Assembly (NCBI GenBank): GCA_963663635.2
Contig: CAXXMY010000022.1
Location: 1 to 64,000, forward strand
Length of the DNA: 64,000 nt
Source: Poriferisodalis sp963663635
GTDB taxonomy: Bacteria; Actinomycetota; Acidimicrobiia; Acidimicrobiales; Poriferisodalaceae
Reading direction: 5' to 3'
The notes under the pieces: generated by a model
What the model saw: only the letters and a program-made list of their open reading frames with translations
Database searches by the model: none
What the model was told of the DNA's origin: nothing
Shown: one piece after another, positions 8,426 through 17,712 of the stretch
How positions within the stretch are numbered: position 1 is the first letter of the stretch
How the letters are laid out: every line of letters begins with the position of its first letter
Made by a program: the position numbers and the translations under genes

Positions 8426-10147
8426 GTGCGCCGCCCGCAAGGAGCCGCAGCGGCGGCTGCCGGGATCGGGGTGTCCCGCCTGTCGGGCCTCGCACGCACC
8501 GCGCTGGTCACCAACATTCTTGGAGTCGGCACGATCGGCGACGCCTTTGCGGCCGCGATGCGCATCCCGAATTTCCTGCAGAACCTGCTCGGTGAGGGCG
8601 CTCTGTCGGGCGCGTTCGTGCCCGCGTACAGCTCGCTGGCAGACCGCGACGAACGCGCTGCCGGCCAGCTCGCCGGCGCGATCGCCACCTTCTTGCTCGC
8701 CGTCACCGCCGTCGCAGCGCTGATCAGCATCTTCTTGGCGCGGCCGCTTGTTCGCGTCATCGCCTGGGGCTTTGTCGGCGAGCGCTACGAGCTGACCGTC
8801 AGCCTCGTGCGCATCACCGTGTGCGGCACAGCAGTTGCGGTAATGAGCGCATGGTGCCTGGGTGTGCTGAACAGCCACCGGCGCTTTTTTCTGTCGTATG
8901 TGGCGCCGGTGTTGTGGAATGCCACACAGATCGCCGTGCTGGTGGGCGTGCTGGCATGGGGTGTCGCAGGTGCGGACCGCGCAACAGCGCTCGCCTGGGC
9001 CGTCGTCGCAGGCGCCGGGGCTCAAGTGCTGGTGCAACTCCGCGGGGTGCTGCGAGCCAACCCTTTCATCTCGCTGAACTTCAGGTGGACCGAACGAGCC
9101 GCGAGCGGGGTGATCCGGCGCTTCGGTCCCGCTGTGGCGGGCCGGGGCGTGCTGCAGATCTCGGCGTTCATGGACCTGGCGCTGGCATCGCTGCTGAGCG
9201 TCGGAGCGGCGGCGGCAATGGCGGCGGCACAGACGCTGTACCTGCTTCCGCTGTCGCTCATCGGCACCAGCATTGCTGCCGCTGAGCTGACCGAGCTGAG
9301 CCGGGCCACGGACCCACGTGTCGCCGCCCACCGCACGTCCGACCGCCTGTGTGCCGCGGTCCTCGGCATCTCCGGCGTTGTGGCCGTCTACTTCGCTGTC
9401 GGCCGGCCGCTCACCGACAGCATCTTCAACCTCGCCGGGTTTCGCAATTCGATCGCGACAGACGACCTCACGCTCATCGCATTGGTCCTGGGTGCCTACT
9501 CGCTCGGGCTCGGTCCGCTGGTGGCATCGCGCCTGTGCCAGAACGTGTTGTTCGCGGCCCGGGACACGCGCACGGCCGCCAAGATCGCTGCTGTTCGGCT
9601 CGCCGTGTCACTGGCGATCGGCGCCACGCTGATGCTCCCGCTGGATCGTGTCCTCGTGGTCGACGGCGCCCTCACGGGCTTCGGCGACATCGATCTCCTG
9701 TCAGCGGAATCGACGTGGGCGCTGATCGATGCCGATGTCCGCTCCGATCCGGCGCTCCCCGCTCGGCTCGGCGCGGTCGGCCTGGCGCTTGGCGCGGCGG
9801 TCGGAGCGTGGGTTGAACTTGGGCTCCTCCGGCGAGCGGTGCTGCGGCGCCGCCGCGCCTTGCCGTCTCTGCCGAGCCGCGACGACTGGCCCAACCAGAA
9901 GCTGTTCGGCGGAAGACTCGTACGGCATGTCGTGCCTGCAGCCGTCGCATTTGCCGTCGGTCTGCCCGCCGCCTTGGTGCTCGACGGGCTCCCCGCGATC
10001 CTGCGCGTGACCGCCACGGTGGCGCTCATGGCGGGACTGCTTCTGAGCTGCGCATTCGGACTTCGGCTCGAAGCCGCCCGAGCAGTAGCGTCACAGGTGT
10101 CTCGATTCCTGCCGCTCCAGCGGCAGGACCGTGGCACTCCGGACTGA
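8426..10147 (+). CDS. murJ: Lipid II flippase MurJ (MviN)
   Basis: The protein of 573 residues has about 13-14 hydrophobic helices and the MurJ N-terminal signature GVSRLSGLARTALVTNILGV followed by GDAFAAAMRIPNFLQNLLGEG. MurJ moves lipid-linked peptidoglycan precursor across the membrane. In mycobacteria the same protein carries a cytosolic pseudokinase and an extracellular domain at its C terminus. Here the protein ends after the membrane domain, and those modules occur as a separate gene two positions downstream. The start is a GTG 31 bases after carD. Confidence 0.93.
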   Translation: MRRPQGAAAAAAGIGVSRLSGLARTALVTNILGVGTIGDAFAAAMRIPNFLQNLLGEGALSGAFVPAYSSLADRDERAAGQLAGAIATFLLAVTAVAALISIFLARPLVRVIAWGFVGERYELTVSLVRITVCGTAVAVMSAWCLGVLNSHRRFFLSYVAPVLWNATQIAVLVGVLAWGVAGADRATALAWAVVAGAGAQVLVQLRGVLRANPFISLNFRWTERAASGVIRRFGPAVAGRGVLQISAFMDLALASLLSVGAAAAMAAAQTLYLLPLSLIGTSIAAAELTELSRATDPRVAAHRTSDRLCAAVLGISGVVAVYFAVGRPLTDSIFNLAGFRNSIATDDLTLIALVLGAYSLGLGPLVASRLCQNVLFAARDTRTAAKIAAVRLAVSLAIGATLMLPLDRVLVVDGALTGFGDIDLLSAESTWALIDADVRSDPALPARLGAVGLALGAAVGAWVELGLLRRAVLRRRRALPSLPSRDDWPNQKLFGGRLVRHVVPAAVAFAVGLPAALVLDGLPAILRVTATVALMAGLLLSCAFGLRLEAARAVASQVSRFLPLQRQDRGTPD

Positions 10148-10227
10148 CGGGCACCATTGAGTGGACTGGACAATTCGGAGTGGCACGGTTCTCATGACAC
10201 CGACCACAACGAAGGAGGTGCGGGGCC

Positions 10228-11112
10228 GTGACAGCGCACGCAACCGTGCACATCATCACCGACAGTTCCTGTGATCTGAGCGACGAATTGGTCGCGGATC
10301 TGCCGATCACGATCGTGCCGCTGGAAATTCGCTTCGGCACGAGCACCTTCGTTGATCGGGTCGAGCTGAGCACCGCGCAATTCTGGGAGCACTGCCGCAC
10401 GAGCGACGAACTCCCATCCACTGCTGCGCCCGCGCCGGGTGCGTTCGTCGAGGCATACCGTCAGGCTGGCGCAGCCGGCGCAACCGATGTAGTCGTCATC
10501 ACGCTGAGCGGCGACCTCTCCGCCACCATCGAGGCGGCGCAGCAGGCGGTATCGGCGATCGGCGACGAGATCGAATGCCACGTTGTGGACAGCCGATCAG
10601 TGAGCGCCGGTCTGGGCCTACTCGTCATCGATGCGGCGGAGCGCGCAGCGGCAGGAGAGCGCGCCACCGACATCGTCACCGCGGTGCACGACGGCGCTGC
10701 GCGTACCCAGGTCCACGCGGCGCTCGACACGCTCGAGAACCTGCGCAAGGGCGGCCGCATCGGCGCTGCACAATCGCTGCTGGGATCTGTGCTGTCCATC
10801 AAGCCGCTGATCACCGTCACCGACGGCGCCGTGCTGCCCGCCGGCAAGCAGCGCACGCGCTCCCGCGCGTTGACCCACCTCGTCAACCTTGTCGCCGACG
10901 CGGCCGACAGCATCGAGCGCATCGCGGTGATGCACGCTGACTGCAACGATGTCGACGACTTTGTGAAGCGCATTGCTTCGCTCGTCGACTCCGAGCCCGT
11001 GGTCTCGCTGATCGGGCCAGTCGTCGGTGCGCACGCTGGGGCCGGGACCATTGGCGTCGTGTTCACCGTGCGCAGTTCCGCGGCCTCAGCAGCGGCCGAG
11101 ACGCAGGAGTAA
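10228..11112 (+). CDS. DegV family fatty-acid-binding protein
   Basis: The protein has 294 residues and starts at GTG 10228 behind a strong AAGGAGG. The DegV signature is plain: VHIITDSSCDLSDEL at the N terminus, the VVVITLSGDLSATIEAA segment and VVDSRSVSAGLGLLV. Proteins of this fold bind a fatty acid between two domains, and some (FakB) pass it to the kinase FakA. No fakA is in the window. It sits between murJ and the pseudokinase gene on the same strand. Confidence 0.88.
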   Translation: MTAHATVHIITDSSCDLSDELVADLPITIVPLEIRFGTSTFVDRVELSTAQFWEHCRTSDELPSTAAPAPGAFVEAYRQAGAAGATDVVVITLSGDLSATIEAAQQAVSAIGDEIECHVVDSRSVSAGLGLLVIDAAERAAAGERATDIVTAVHDGAARTQVHAALDTLENLRKGGRIGAAQSLLGSVLSIKPLITVTDGAVLPAGKQRTRSRALTHLVNLVADAADSIERIAVMHADCNDVDDFVKRIASLVDSEPVVSLIGPVVGAHAGAGTIGVVFTVRSSAASAAAETQE

Positions 11113-11160
11113 CCCGCAGCACTCTCTGCTCGACCGCCGCACCACCACCACCACACGCTG

Positions 11161-12648
11161 ATGTCGGAAACCACCATTCCGGCCGACCGATACCAACGGC
11201 GAGAACTGCTCCAGCCAGGCGCCGTCGAGACGTGGGCCGGCATCGATCGACGGCTTGATCGGCCCGTGACCATCCGCCGAGCCGACGCCGCAAGTGAGAT
11301 CGGACACCGCCTCCATCTGCAGGCGAAGGCACTGGCGCGCCTCGAGCACCACGGCTTGCTGCACATCCTGGACACGTACGACGAAGTCGGCTACTTCGCG
11401 ATCGTCACTGAGCAATTGCCGACGCGGACGCTTGCGGACGAGGTCACCGCGCCGAATGGCGAACCCAGGCGCCTCGCCGCAGCCGAAGCTGTCCGGGTCG
11501 CGATCGCGGTCACCGAGGCCTTGGCGGCCCTGCACAGCGCAGGGTTCGCCCATGGCGGCGTCGAAGCGGACAACATCGGATGGCGCGGTGAAGTCGGCTG
11601 GGTCATTCTCAACGGGCCGCCCACCGATGACGCCGTCACCATTCCCGCCACCCGGCGTGCCGATCTGATCGCGCTGGCGGTGCTCGTTCATCGACTCATC
11701 GTCGGAGCCGCACCGCTGCAACGCCCCGACGGCGGCTGGGAGCTGGACCGGCTGATTCCTGATGCATTGGTCCCGGTGCTGCAACGGACGATCGACCCCA
11801 CCGATCACTGGCCTGACGTGCTCTCGATGCTGCTCGCACTGCGAGCCGTCGTCGACGACCTCCCGCCCGAACATCCGGGACCCGATGACCGCAGATCGGT
11901 GTGGCAAGCCGAGCGCCAATGGCTGCTGCCCGTCGGCGTCCTGGTCGCGGCTGCGGCGACGCTCGTCGGCATTGCCGTCGTTATCGACCAGCCGCCCGAG
12001 CCCGAGTCCGTACCGGCAACGTTCGCTGAGACCGCCGCTTCCGTCGCGACAGCCACCTCAGTGTCCACGCCGAGCGCCACCGTTCCCGTCCAGCTCGCGA
12101 CGGCGGTTCCGCCGACGGCAGCGCAGGCGACGACGGTGCTCCATCGGGATCCCATCGCGGTGGAGTCGATCACGGACTTCGACCCCGCCGGCGACGACCG
12201 CGTCGAACACCCTGAACGGCTCATCTTCATCAATGACGGCGATCCGACCACCGGCTGGAGCACAGCGCGCTACAGCACCCGAGACTTTGGCGGCCTGAAG
12301 GACGGTGTGGGACTCATCGTGGTGCTCGCCGGAGGCGGCACGCACCGCGTGACCCGGCTCGCTGTCGACTCCCCCACCGTCGGCTGGGCGTTCGAGGTGT
12401 ACGCATCCGCGGAACGCAACCGAACGCTGATCGATTGGGGCAGCCCGCTCACCGCGGCGCAGGACATCATCGGCACGATAGCGATCGAGCTCCCCGGCGT
12501 CGACGCGGCTGCACTCCTCGTGTGGATCACCGATCTCGGCGATGAACTGCCGAGGGGGGGGCACCGCGTCACGATCACCAGAGTCGAGGCCAGCACCACG
12601 ACGATTGGCGTCTCAGGACCGACCGGGACCGACGCCGTGACTCCCTAG
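11161..12648 (+). CDS. Membrane pseudokinase with MviN-type extracellular domain
   Basis: The 495-residue protein starts with a protein-kinase fold (about 1-240) whose key residues are lost. The VAxK lysine is Arg (PVTIRRAD), HRD reads HGG within AHGGVEADN, and DFG reads LNG. A single membrane span lies near 257-278, followed by a Thr/Ala/Pro-rich linker. The C-terminal domain (about 330-475) has the INDGDPTTGWST and FGGLKDGVGLIVVL strands seen in the extracellular part of mycobacterial MviN. In that protein the pseudokinase is a phosphorylation-dependent docking site for FhaA. I infer the same role in trans with MurJ. The IS982 element begins just after its stop. Confidence 0.82.
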   Translation: MSETTIPADRYQRRELLQPGAVETWAGIDRRLDRPVTIRRADAASEIGHRLHLQAKALARLEHHGLLHILDTYDEVGYFAIVTEQLPTRTLADEVTAPNGEPRRLAAAEAVRVAIAVTEALAALHSAGFAHGGVEADNIGWRGEVGWVILNGPPTDDAVTIPATRRADLIALAVLVHRLIVGAAPLQRPDGGWELDRLIPDALVPVLQRTIDPTDHWPDVLSMLLALRAVVDDLPPEHPGPDDRRSVWQAERQWLLPVGVLVAAAATLVGIAVVIDQPPEPESVPATFAETAASVATATSVSTPSATVPVQLATAVPPTAAQATTVLHRDPIAVESITDFDPAGDDRVEHPERLIFINDGDPTTGWSTARYSTRDFGGLKDGVGLIVVLAGGGTHRVTRLAVDSPTVGWAFEVYASAERNRTLIDWGSPLTAAQDIIGTIAIELPGVDAAALLVWITDLGDELPRGGHRVTITRVEASTTTIGVSGPTGTDAVTP

Positions 12649-12652
12649 AGGC

Positions 12653-13626
12653 AAGGGTTTAGTGGTCGTAGCGGTGAGGAGCGTGCTGGTCGGGTGTGTC
12701 GGTAGGTCTCGTTGTGCCAGATGAGTCCGGCGGTGAGGGCGAGGAGCGCGGGTGCCGATGCGCGCGGCGACGCCGGTTTTGGTGCTCGGTGCGAGGGTGA
12801 GCTGGCCTTTGAGGAGGGTCTGGATGATCGCGATGATCTGGCGCAGGGGCCGCAGGAGCGCCGGGACGTGGGGCCTCGGATCGGGTGGCGGGGCGCAGCA
12901 GGGTGGTGCCGGTGTCGTTGAGGTGGGCTTCGAGCTGTTCGGCGAGCGGTAACCCTTGTCGGCGATGAGGGTCTGGCCCGCTCGGGCGATGCGGGCCGCG
13001 TCGATCATGTCGCGCAGACGTCGCGTTCGTCGGCTTTCGCGCCGGCGACCGCGAACGCGATCGGCAGTCCCGTGGCGACAAGGTGCAGCCGCAGGCCCCA
13101 GAACCAGCGGGAATGCGACGCGCACCAGCCGTATTGGGCCCATCGAGAGCGCTTTTGGGTCTCGCGGCTGCGTCCGCACTCGACCGGCGTGGAGTCCACC
13201 AGCCACACGTCGTCGTGCCCGCCGACTCGCGTGCGAGGCATCCCATGACACCTCGATCATCTCGGCGCTGCGCCGCAGCCGCTTGGTACCCGTCGCGGTT
13301 GGGCAGATACGGGAACCACGGCCGAAGATGCGCATGGGCGTAGCGCACGAACTGCGACTCGTTGTCGAACCCCAGCAGCGCCGAGATCACCGCCAAGGTG
13401 ACAGCTCCGCGTCCGACAGCTTCGGAGCGAACCCCACCACAGGCCGCTGCGGCGCCCACCCAGGGTTCTGCGCCAACAGGTCATCAATCCTCACATACAG
13501 TGCGGTCGCGAGGGTGTCCAAGTCCGCCCATGCTGAGAACCTCCAAGATCGAAGCGTGAATACACACCCCGAGCTTGGACACCCTCACCCCACAACCGGT
13601 GGACCCCACCCCTTGGAACTAACCAT
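12653..13626 (-). mobile_element. IS982-type insertion sequence, decayed
   Basis: The element is bounded by the 8-base direct repeat CTAGAGGC at 12645-12652 and 13627-13634, a likely target duplication. The ends are weakly inverted: AAGGGTTTAGTGG on the left and ATGGTTAGTTCC read inward from the right. It contains one broken transposase and little else. It landed at the stop codon of the pseudokinase gene. Confidence 0.75.
12659..13531 (-). pseudogene. IS982-family transposase pseudogene
   Basis: Pieces of one DDE transposase are spread over three frames. In order they read ADLDTLATALYVRIDDLL, APKLSDAEL, LAVISALLGFDNESQFVRYA, KRLRRSAEMIEVSWDASHAS, DVWLVDSTPVECGRSRETQK, GWCASHSRWFWGLRLHL and AGQTLIADKGYRS. 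Shifts occur just after the ATG at 13531 (one extra G), after DAEL, after the NRDGYQ segment, and around HASR. The family is recognisable from VDSTPVECGRSRET and the SHSRWFWGLRLHL block. The number of shifts means no intact transposase is made from this copy as written. Confidence 0.8.
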
Positions 13627-13681
13627 CTAGAGGCCGAGCGGAACTGCAGCGAATCCTCGCCTCGGGCGCGACGGCGACAGC

Positions 13682-13722
13682 GAGGCCCGGGGCCCCGGCC
13701 CGTGAGCGCAGCGGGAGACAAA
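13682..13722 (-). repeat. Dispersed intergenic repeat, copy F (shortened)
   Basis: On the plus strand it has GAGGCC, then GGCCCGTGAGCG, then CGGGAGACAA. It matches the complement of the copy at 16564-16597 and that copy's flank but lacks about 13 bases of the middle. It lies between the IS982 element and the small membrane gene before trxB. Confidence 0.55.
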
Positions 13723-13776
13723 CGGCATCACCGCCCAAGCCGTGCTCTGTCCAGATGGCCTCTAGGCTGCCCGCCG

Positions 13777-14119
13777 ATGAGCTCGAAGCGGACCGGCCCA
13801 CGCTCCGGGGCGCCGAAGGACCCTGACAGCGAGACGCACGACGCAGTCGCGGCCGGCGTCGCACGATTCGTGGATGCGGTCGAAGCGGTCCGGTCCCGCA
13901 CGACCGGACCGCTCCTCGTCGCAGCGCGGGCGATCGTGTACGGCCTGCCGATCGCCGCTCGGCGTCATCGTGTTGGCATCTATCGCCGCAGTTCGGGCCC
14001 TCGATATCGCTGTTCCCGGCGAAGTGTGGTCTGCCCACCTCATTGCGAGCGGCATCTTCGGACTTGCCGGCGCATGGGCATGGTCCAAGCGGCGACCGAG
14101 TGAGGGACGCGAATCGTGA
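13777..14119 (+). CDS. Small membrane protein upstream of trxB, frameshifted
   Basis: One frame gives MSSKRTGPRSGAP, then THDAVAAGVARFVDAVEAVR and GPLLVAARAIVYGLPIAA. The next frame continues LGVIVLASIAAVRALDI and LIASGIFGLAGAWAWSKRRP. Together they form a roughly 113-residue protein with two membrane spans. The shift lies near 13951-13962 and equals one extra base. The last codons overlap the trxB GTG by four bases (GTGA), so the pair looks like a working operon and the shift could be a sequence error. The family is unrecognised. Confidence 0.6.
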
Positions 14120-15090
14120 GTGTCAACGGGCCGAGCAGCAACGGCACAGGGCCTCGCAATGTCATCATCATCGGCAGCGGGCCTGCTGGCCTCACCGCTG
14201 CCATCTACACCGCGCGCGCGGGGCTGGCGCCGCTGGTGATCGAGGGTGAGCCGTCCTCAACGAGCGACCAGCCCGGCGGCCAGCTCATGCTCACGACCGA
14301 TGTCGAGAACTACCCCGGCTTCCCCGACGGTGTCATGGGTCCCGATCTGATGCAGAGCTTCCGTGCCCAAGCCGAGCGATTCGGCGCCGAATTCCTCACC
14401 TCGAAGGCAACGCGAGTCGATCTGAGCGAACGACCGTTCTCTGTATGGATCGGTGACGGCCGCCGTGACGGCCGCAGCGTGATCGTGTCCACGGGGGCGC
14501 AGAGCCTGTTGCTCGGACTGCCGAATGAAGAGCGCCTGATCGGCCACGGCGTGTCCACATGCGCAACTTGCGACGGCTTCTTCTTCCGGGGACAGGAGAT
14601 CGCCGTGGTTGGGGGCGGCGACAGCGCGCTCGAAGAAGCCACGTTCCTCACCCGATTTGCACAAAAGGTGTACGTCGTGCACCGCCGAGACCAGTTCCGC
14701 GCCTCGAAGATCATGCAGGACCGCGCGTTCGCGAACGAACGGATCGAATTCCTGTGGAACCGTCGCGTTGTCGAGATCCTCGGCGAGGATCGGCTGACCG
14801 GTGTCACGCTCGCCGACACACGAACGGGTGCGCAGTCAACCCTCGGCGTCACGGGCCTGTTCGTCGCAATCGGGCACCGGCCCAACACCGATCTCTTCGC
14901 GGACTGGCTCGATCGCAAGTCCAACGGTTACCTCATCACCAAGCCCGACAGTGCTCGCACCAACATCGAAGGTGTGTTCGCCTGCGGTGACGTCCAGGAC
15001 GACTACTACCGTCAAGCCGTCACGGCCGCCGGGTCGGGCTGCCAAGCCGCCATCGACGCCGAACGTTGGCTCGAGGCCCAAGGCCACTAG
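14116..15090 (+). CDS. trxB: Thioredoxin reductase
   Basis: The flavoenzyme of 324 residues passes electrons from NADPH to thioredoxin. It shows the FAD motif VIIIGSGPAGLTAAIYTARAG, the redox pair CATC in STCATCDGFF, the NADPH-binding GGGDSALEEA, HRRDQFRASK for the phosphate, and the C-terminal FAD segment GVFACGDVQDDYYRQ. Its GTG start overlaps the preceding small membrane gene by four bases. Thioredoxin (trxA) follows 87 bases later, so both partners are together. Confidence 0.96.
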   Translation: MSVNGPSSNGTGPRNVIIIGSGPAGLTAAIYTARAGLAPLVIEGEPSSTSDQPGGQLMLTTDVENYPGFPDGVMGPDLMQSFRAQAERFGAEFLTSKATRVDLSERPFSVWIGDGRRDGRSVIVSTGAQSLLLGLPNEERLIGHGVSTCATCDGFFFRGQEIAVVGGGDSALEEATFLTRFAQKVYVVHRRDQFRASKIMQDRAFANERIEFLWNRRVVEILGEDRLTGVTLADTRTGAQSTLGVTGLFVAIGHRPNTDLFADWLDRKSNGYLITKPDSARTNIEGVFACGDVQDDYYRQAVTAAGSGCQAAIDAERWLEAQGH

Positions 15091-15177
15091 CCGGGGCTCC
15101 CCCACAACCACAGCACATTGGATGCAGCGCTAGCCTCGCTGTACCGCGAGATGAATCCGCTAGATGAGGAGCCGGCT

Positions 15178-15501
15178 ATGGCCGAAGGCATTGCCACCCT
15201 GAACGACAGCACCTTTGACGAGACGGTCGGCAGTGCCGACAATCCGGTGCTGGTCGATTTCTGGGCTGAATGGTGCGGGCCGTGCAAGATGATCGCTCCG
15301 ATTCTCGAGGAAATCGCAGCTGAGCAGGACAACATCCGCATTGCCAAGGTCAACGTGGACGAGAGTCCGGATCTGGCGATGCGCTTCCAGGTGATGAGCA
15401 TCCCGACGCTGATCATGTTCCGCGACGGCGAGCCGGCCAAGCGGCTTGTGGGAGCCAAGCCGAAGAGCGCGCTGCTCGAAGAGATCGGCGAATTCCTCTG
15501 A
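15178..15501 (+). CDS. trxA: Thioredoxin
   Basis: This 107-residue protein has the active site WAEWCGPCKM and the cis-proline loop MSIPTLIMF. It reduces protein disulfides using electrons from TrxB upstream. The ATG at 15178 follows GAGGAG by six bases; the longer open frame is not needed. The next gene, cwlM, begins at or just after its stop, so the three are probably one operon, as in mycobacteria. Confidence 0.96.
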   Translation: MAEGIATLNDSTFDETVGSADNPVLVDFWAEWCGPCKMIAPILEEIAAEQDNIRIAKVNVDESPDLAMRFQVMSIPTLIMFRDGEPAKRLVGAKPKSALLEEIGEFL

Positions 15502-15545
15502 TCCGACCGTTCGGTATCGGTGCAGCAGGTCCTCACGTTCGAGAC

Positions 15546-16463
15546 TTGCAGCACCGTCTGAGCGCGACGGGCCACTGGACCGGCCCCGTCACGGGAACGT
15601 ATGACTCTGCGACTGCCGACGCCGTCAAGGCGTTCCAGCAGCAGCGTTCCATCGACATCGACGGCATTTGTGGTCCCGAAACCTGGTCGCTGTTGATTGA
15701 GGCTGGACAGCGGCTGGGCGAGCGGCTGCTGTATCTGCGATCCCCTCACCTACGCGGCGACGACGTCGCCGATGTGCAACGCATGCTCAGCACGCTGGGG
15801 TTCGCCGTGGGTCGCATCGACGGCATCTGGGGTCCTTTGACGGCCGCGGCTGTGGCGGACTTCCAGATGAACATGGATCTGAGCGGCGATGGCGTCTGCG
15901 GAGACGACACGCTGCAGCGCCTGCAGCGACTCGTCCGGCCGCTCGGCGATGCGGCCGTCGTCGCGCACATCGCCGAGCGGCGGCGACTGGAGTCACCCGG
16001 TCGCCAGCTCGCAGGACAACGCATCGCCGTCGGGGAAGCCGGCGGTCTGGAGCCAGTCACGGCATCGGTCAGACGCATGATCGGTCGCAATGGGGCGGAA
16101 GTGCTGACCGTGCATCATCCGGACTGGTCCGCACAGGCGGCACAGGTCAATCGATTCGGCGCCGCTGTATACATCGCCTTCGAAATCAAGCCCGCGGCAC
16201 CTTCGATCAGCTATTTCCAGGGCCGGCACTTCGTGAGCCGGGCGGGTCAGAAGCTGGCTGGCGATATTGCCGACGGCCTAGAACCAATGTTCGGACTCAT
16301 GCCCACACAGGGCATGAGTCTGCCGATGCTCCGAGAAAGCGCCATGCCCGCCGTACTCTGCAGGTTCGAGCAAGTTGAAGGTTTGCTCGAGCACAGCCGC
16401 GAGGTCGCCGACGTGGTCACCGACTCAACACGCGAGTTGCTGGCCGGCCTTCCCGCCAACTGA
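15546..16463 (+). CDS. cwlM: CwlM-like peptidoglycan-binding/amidase-fold regulator
   Basis: Two peptidoglycan-binding repeats come first (ending around DGICGPETWSLL and GDGVCGDDTLQRLQRL), then an amidase-3-like fold of about 170 residues. No signal peptide is visible, so it is cytoplasmic. The zinc ligands of active amidases are not obvious. In mycobacteria CwlM is a cytoplasmic regulator of MurA. The frame stays open upstream to about 15498 and encodes IRPFGIGAAGPHVRDLQHRL, which completes the first repeat. The real start may therefore be an unusual codon, such as CTG at 15498 overlapping trxA, rather than the TTG at 15546. Confidence 0.8.
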   Translation: MQHRLSATGHWTGPVTGTYDSATADAVKAFQQQRSIDIDGICGPETWSLLIEAGQRLGERLLYLRSPHLRGDDVADVQRMLSTLGFAVGRIDGIWGPLTAAAVADFQMNMDLSGDGVCGDDTLQRLQRLVRPLGDAAVVAHIAERRRLESPGRQLAGQRIAVGEAGGLEPVTASVRRMIGRNGAEVLTVHHPDWSAQAAQVNRFGAAVYIAFEIKPAAPSISYFQGRHFVSRAGQKLAGDIADGLEPMFGLMPTQGMSLPMLRESAMPAVLCRFEQVEGLLEHSREVADVVTDSTRELLAGLPAN

Positions 16464-16788
16464 TTCACGACCGACTTAGCTCGGCGCGCAACAACCAGCG
16501 TGCGTCTTTCGACGCTGCGCGGATGGGTGCCGGCCAGTGTGGTGAAGCCACTTGTCTCCCGCTCTTGTTCGCTTCGCTCACGGGCCGCTCGGCCTCTTGG
16601 CGATCACGTCGCCGTCGCGTCGGGGCACGGTCATGCCGATGGCGTGCGACGGAAACGGCGTCGTTTCTTTCCAGGCGCTTTTTCCCCAGGTTGTGCACAG
16701 TTAGTGGACAACAAGTTCAGATTGAAGCTCAGATCCCGGGTCGCGACCGCTGATTCGTGCTCAACATGAAGCACATGTCCGAGGCGTA
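16464..16788. other. Convergent spacer between cwlM and parB
   Basis: These 325 bases lie between two converging genes. The only recognisable item is the dispersed repeat copy at 16564-16597. I see no gene and no clear hairpin-plus-T terminator. Confidence 0.5.
16564..16597 (+). repeat. Dispersed intergenic repeat, copy B (best copy)
   Basis: This copy has CTTGTTCGCTTCGCTCACGG followed by GCCGCTCGGCCTCT. It is the fullest match to copies A and C, and its flank (TTGTCTCCCGCT upstream) is shared with copy F. It lies in the cwlM-parB spacer. Confidence 0.75.
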
Positions 16789-17712
16789 TTAACATTGAAG
16801 TAATACTTGAGAGTTGAACGTGATGGCGTCGTGAAGTCGTGCGAGATCCCTCATGTCGGCGAATCTGACGACAATCTGCCCGCCGCGACGACCAAACTGG
16901 ACATCCACGGCAGTGGCGAGTGCTGCCGCCAGCGCGGCCTCAACTTCCAGCACTGCCGCTGAACGCTCCGGATCGTCGCCAGACCCCCCCAACTCCCCTT
17001 CGCCATCCACGAGGCCGTCAAGTGGATCGCTCTCGGGTGCCGCCTGCCGATCTGCCTCGGCGGCCAATGCGCGCACGGTCTCTTCCACCGCCCGCACCGA
17101 CCAACCCTCTTCCACGGCTCGATCCGCCAGATCTTCCAATACACCTAGGTCGTTGCAGCCGAGGAGCGCACGGGCGTGTCCGGCGCTGAGTTCGCCGTCC
17201 ATCAGATACCGCTGCACCGCTACCGGCAGCGACAAGAGACGCAGCGCGTTCGTGACCGCTGCACGGCTCCGCCCCATCCGTCGGCCAATTTCGTCATGAG
17301 TGACGCCGAAGTCATCAATGAGCTGGCGGTAGGCAGCGGCTTCCTCGAGAGGGTTCAGATCGACTCGATGGATGTTCTCAATGAGTGCGTGCGCCAGGCT
17401 CGACTCATCGTCAGCCGCACGCACGACGGCGGGAATGGTCTCGACACCGGCCTGTCGCGACGCCCGCCAGCGTCGCTCGCCAGCGATGATCTCGTAGCGC
17501 CCCACCATGCCCGTCTCGCGGACGACGATCGGCTGCAAAACACCGATCTGGCGAATTGACTCGGCCAGCGTCGCGAGACTCTCCGGGTCGAAGTGTTGAC
17601 GAGGCTGCAGGGGATTGACTTCGACATCGGTCACCAACAGCTCCCGGTACACAGACCGGCCCGTCGGAATGAGCGCTCCGAGTCCACGCCCGAGACCTCG
17701 TTGGACGTTCAT
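16789..17712 (-). CDS. parB: Chromosome partitioning protein ParB
   Basis: The protein has 307 residues. The N terminus RGLGRGLGALIP is typical. The CTP-binding domain has PLQPRQHF and the nucleotide loop GERRWRASRQAG and ENIHRVDLNPLEEA. A helix-turn-helix (FGVTHDEIGRRMGRSRAAVT) reads parS, and the C-terminal part dimerises. It spreads from parS and positions the origin with ParA. Its ATG overlaps the parA stop (ATGA). A perfect parS site lies upstream of parA. Confidence 0.95.
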   Translation of the reverse strand: MNVQRGLGRGLGALIPTGRSVYRELLVTDVEVNPLQPRQHFDPESLATLAESIRQIGVLQPIVVRETGMVGRYEIIAGERRWRASRQAGVETIPAVVRAADDESSLAHALIENIHRVDLNPLEEAAAYRQLIDDFGVTHDEIGRRMGRSRAAVTNALRLLSLPVAVQRYLMDGELSAGHARALLGCNDLGVLEDLADRAVEEGWSVRAVEETVRALAAEADRQAAPESDPLDGLVDGEGELGGSGDDPERSAAVLEVEAALAAALATAVDVQFGRRGGQIVVRFADMRDLARLHDAITFNSQVLLQC

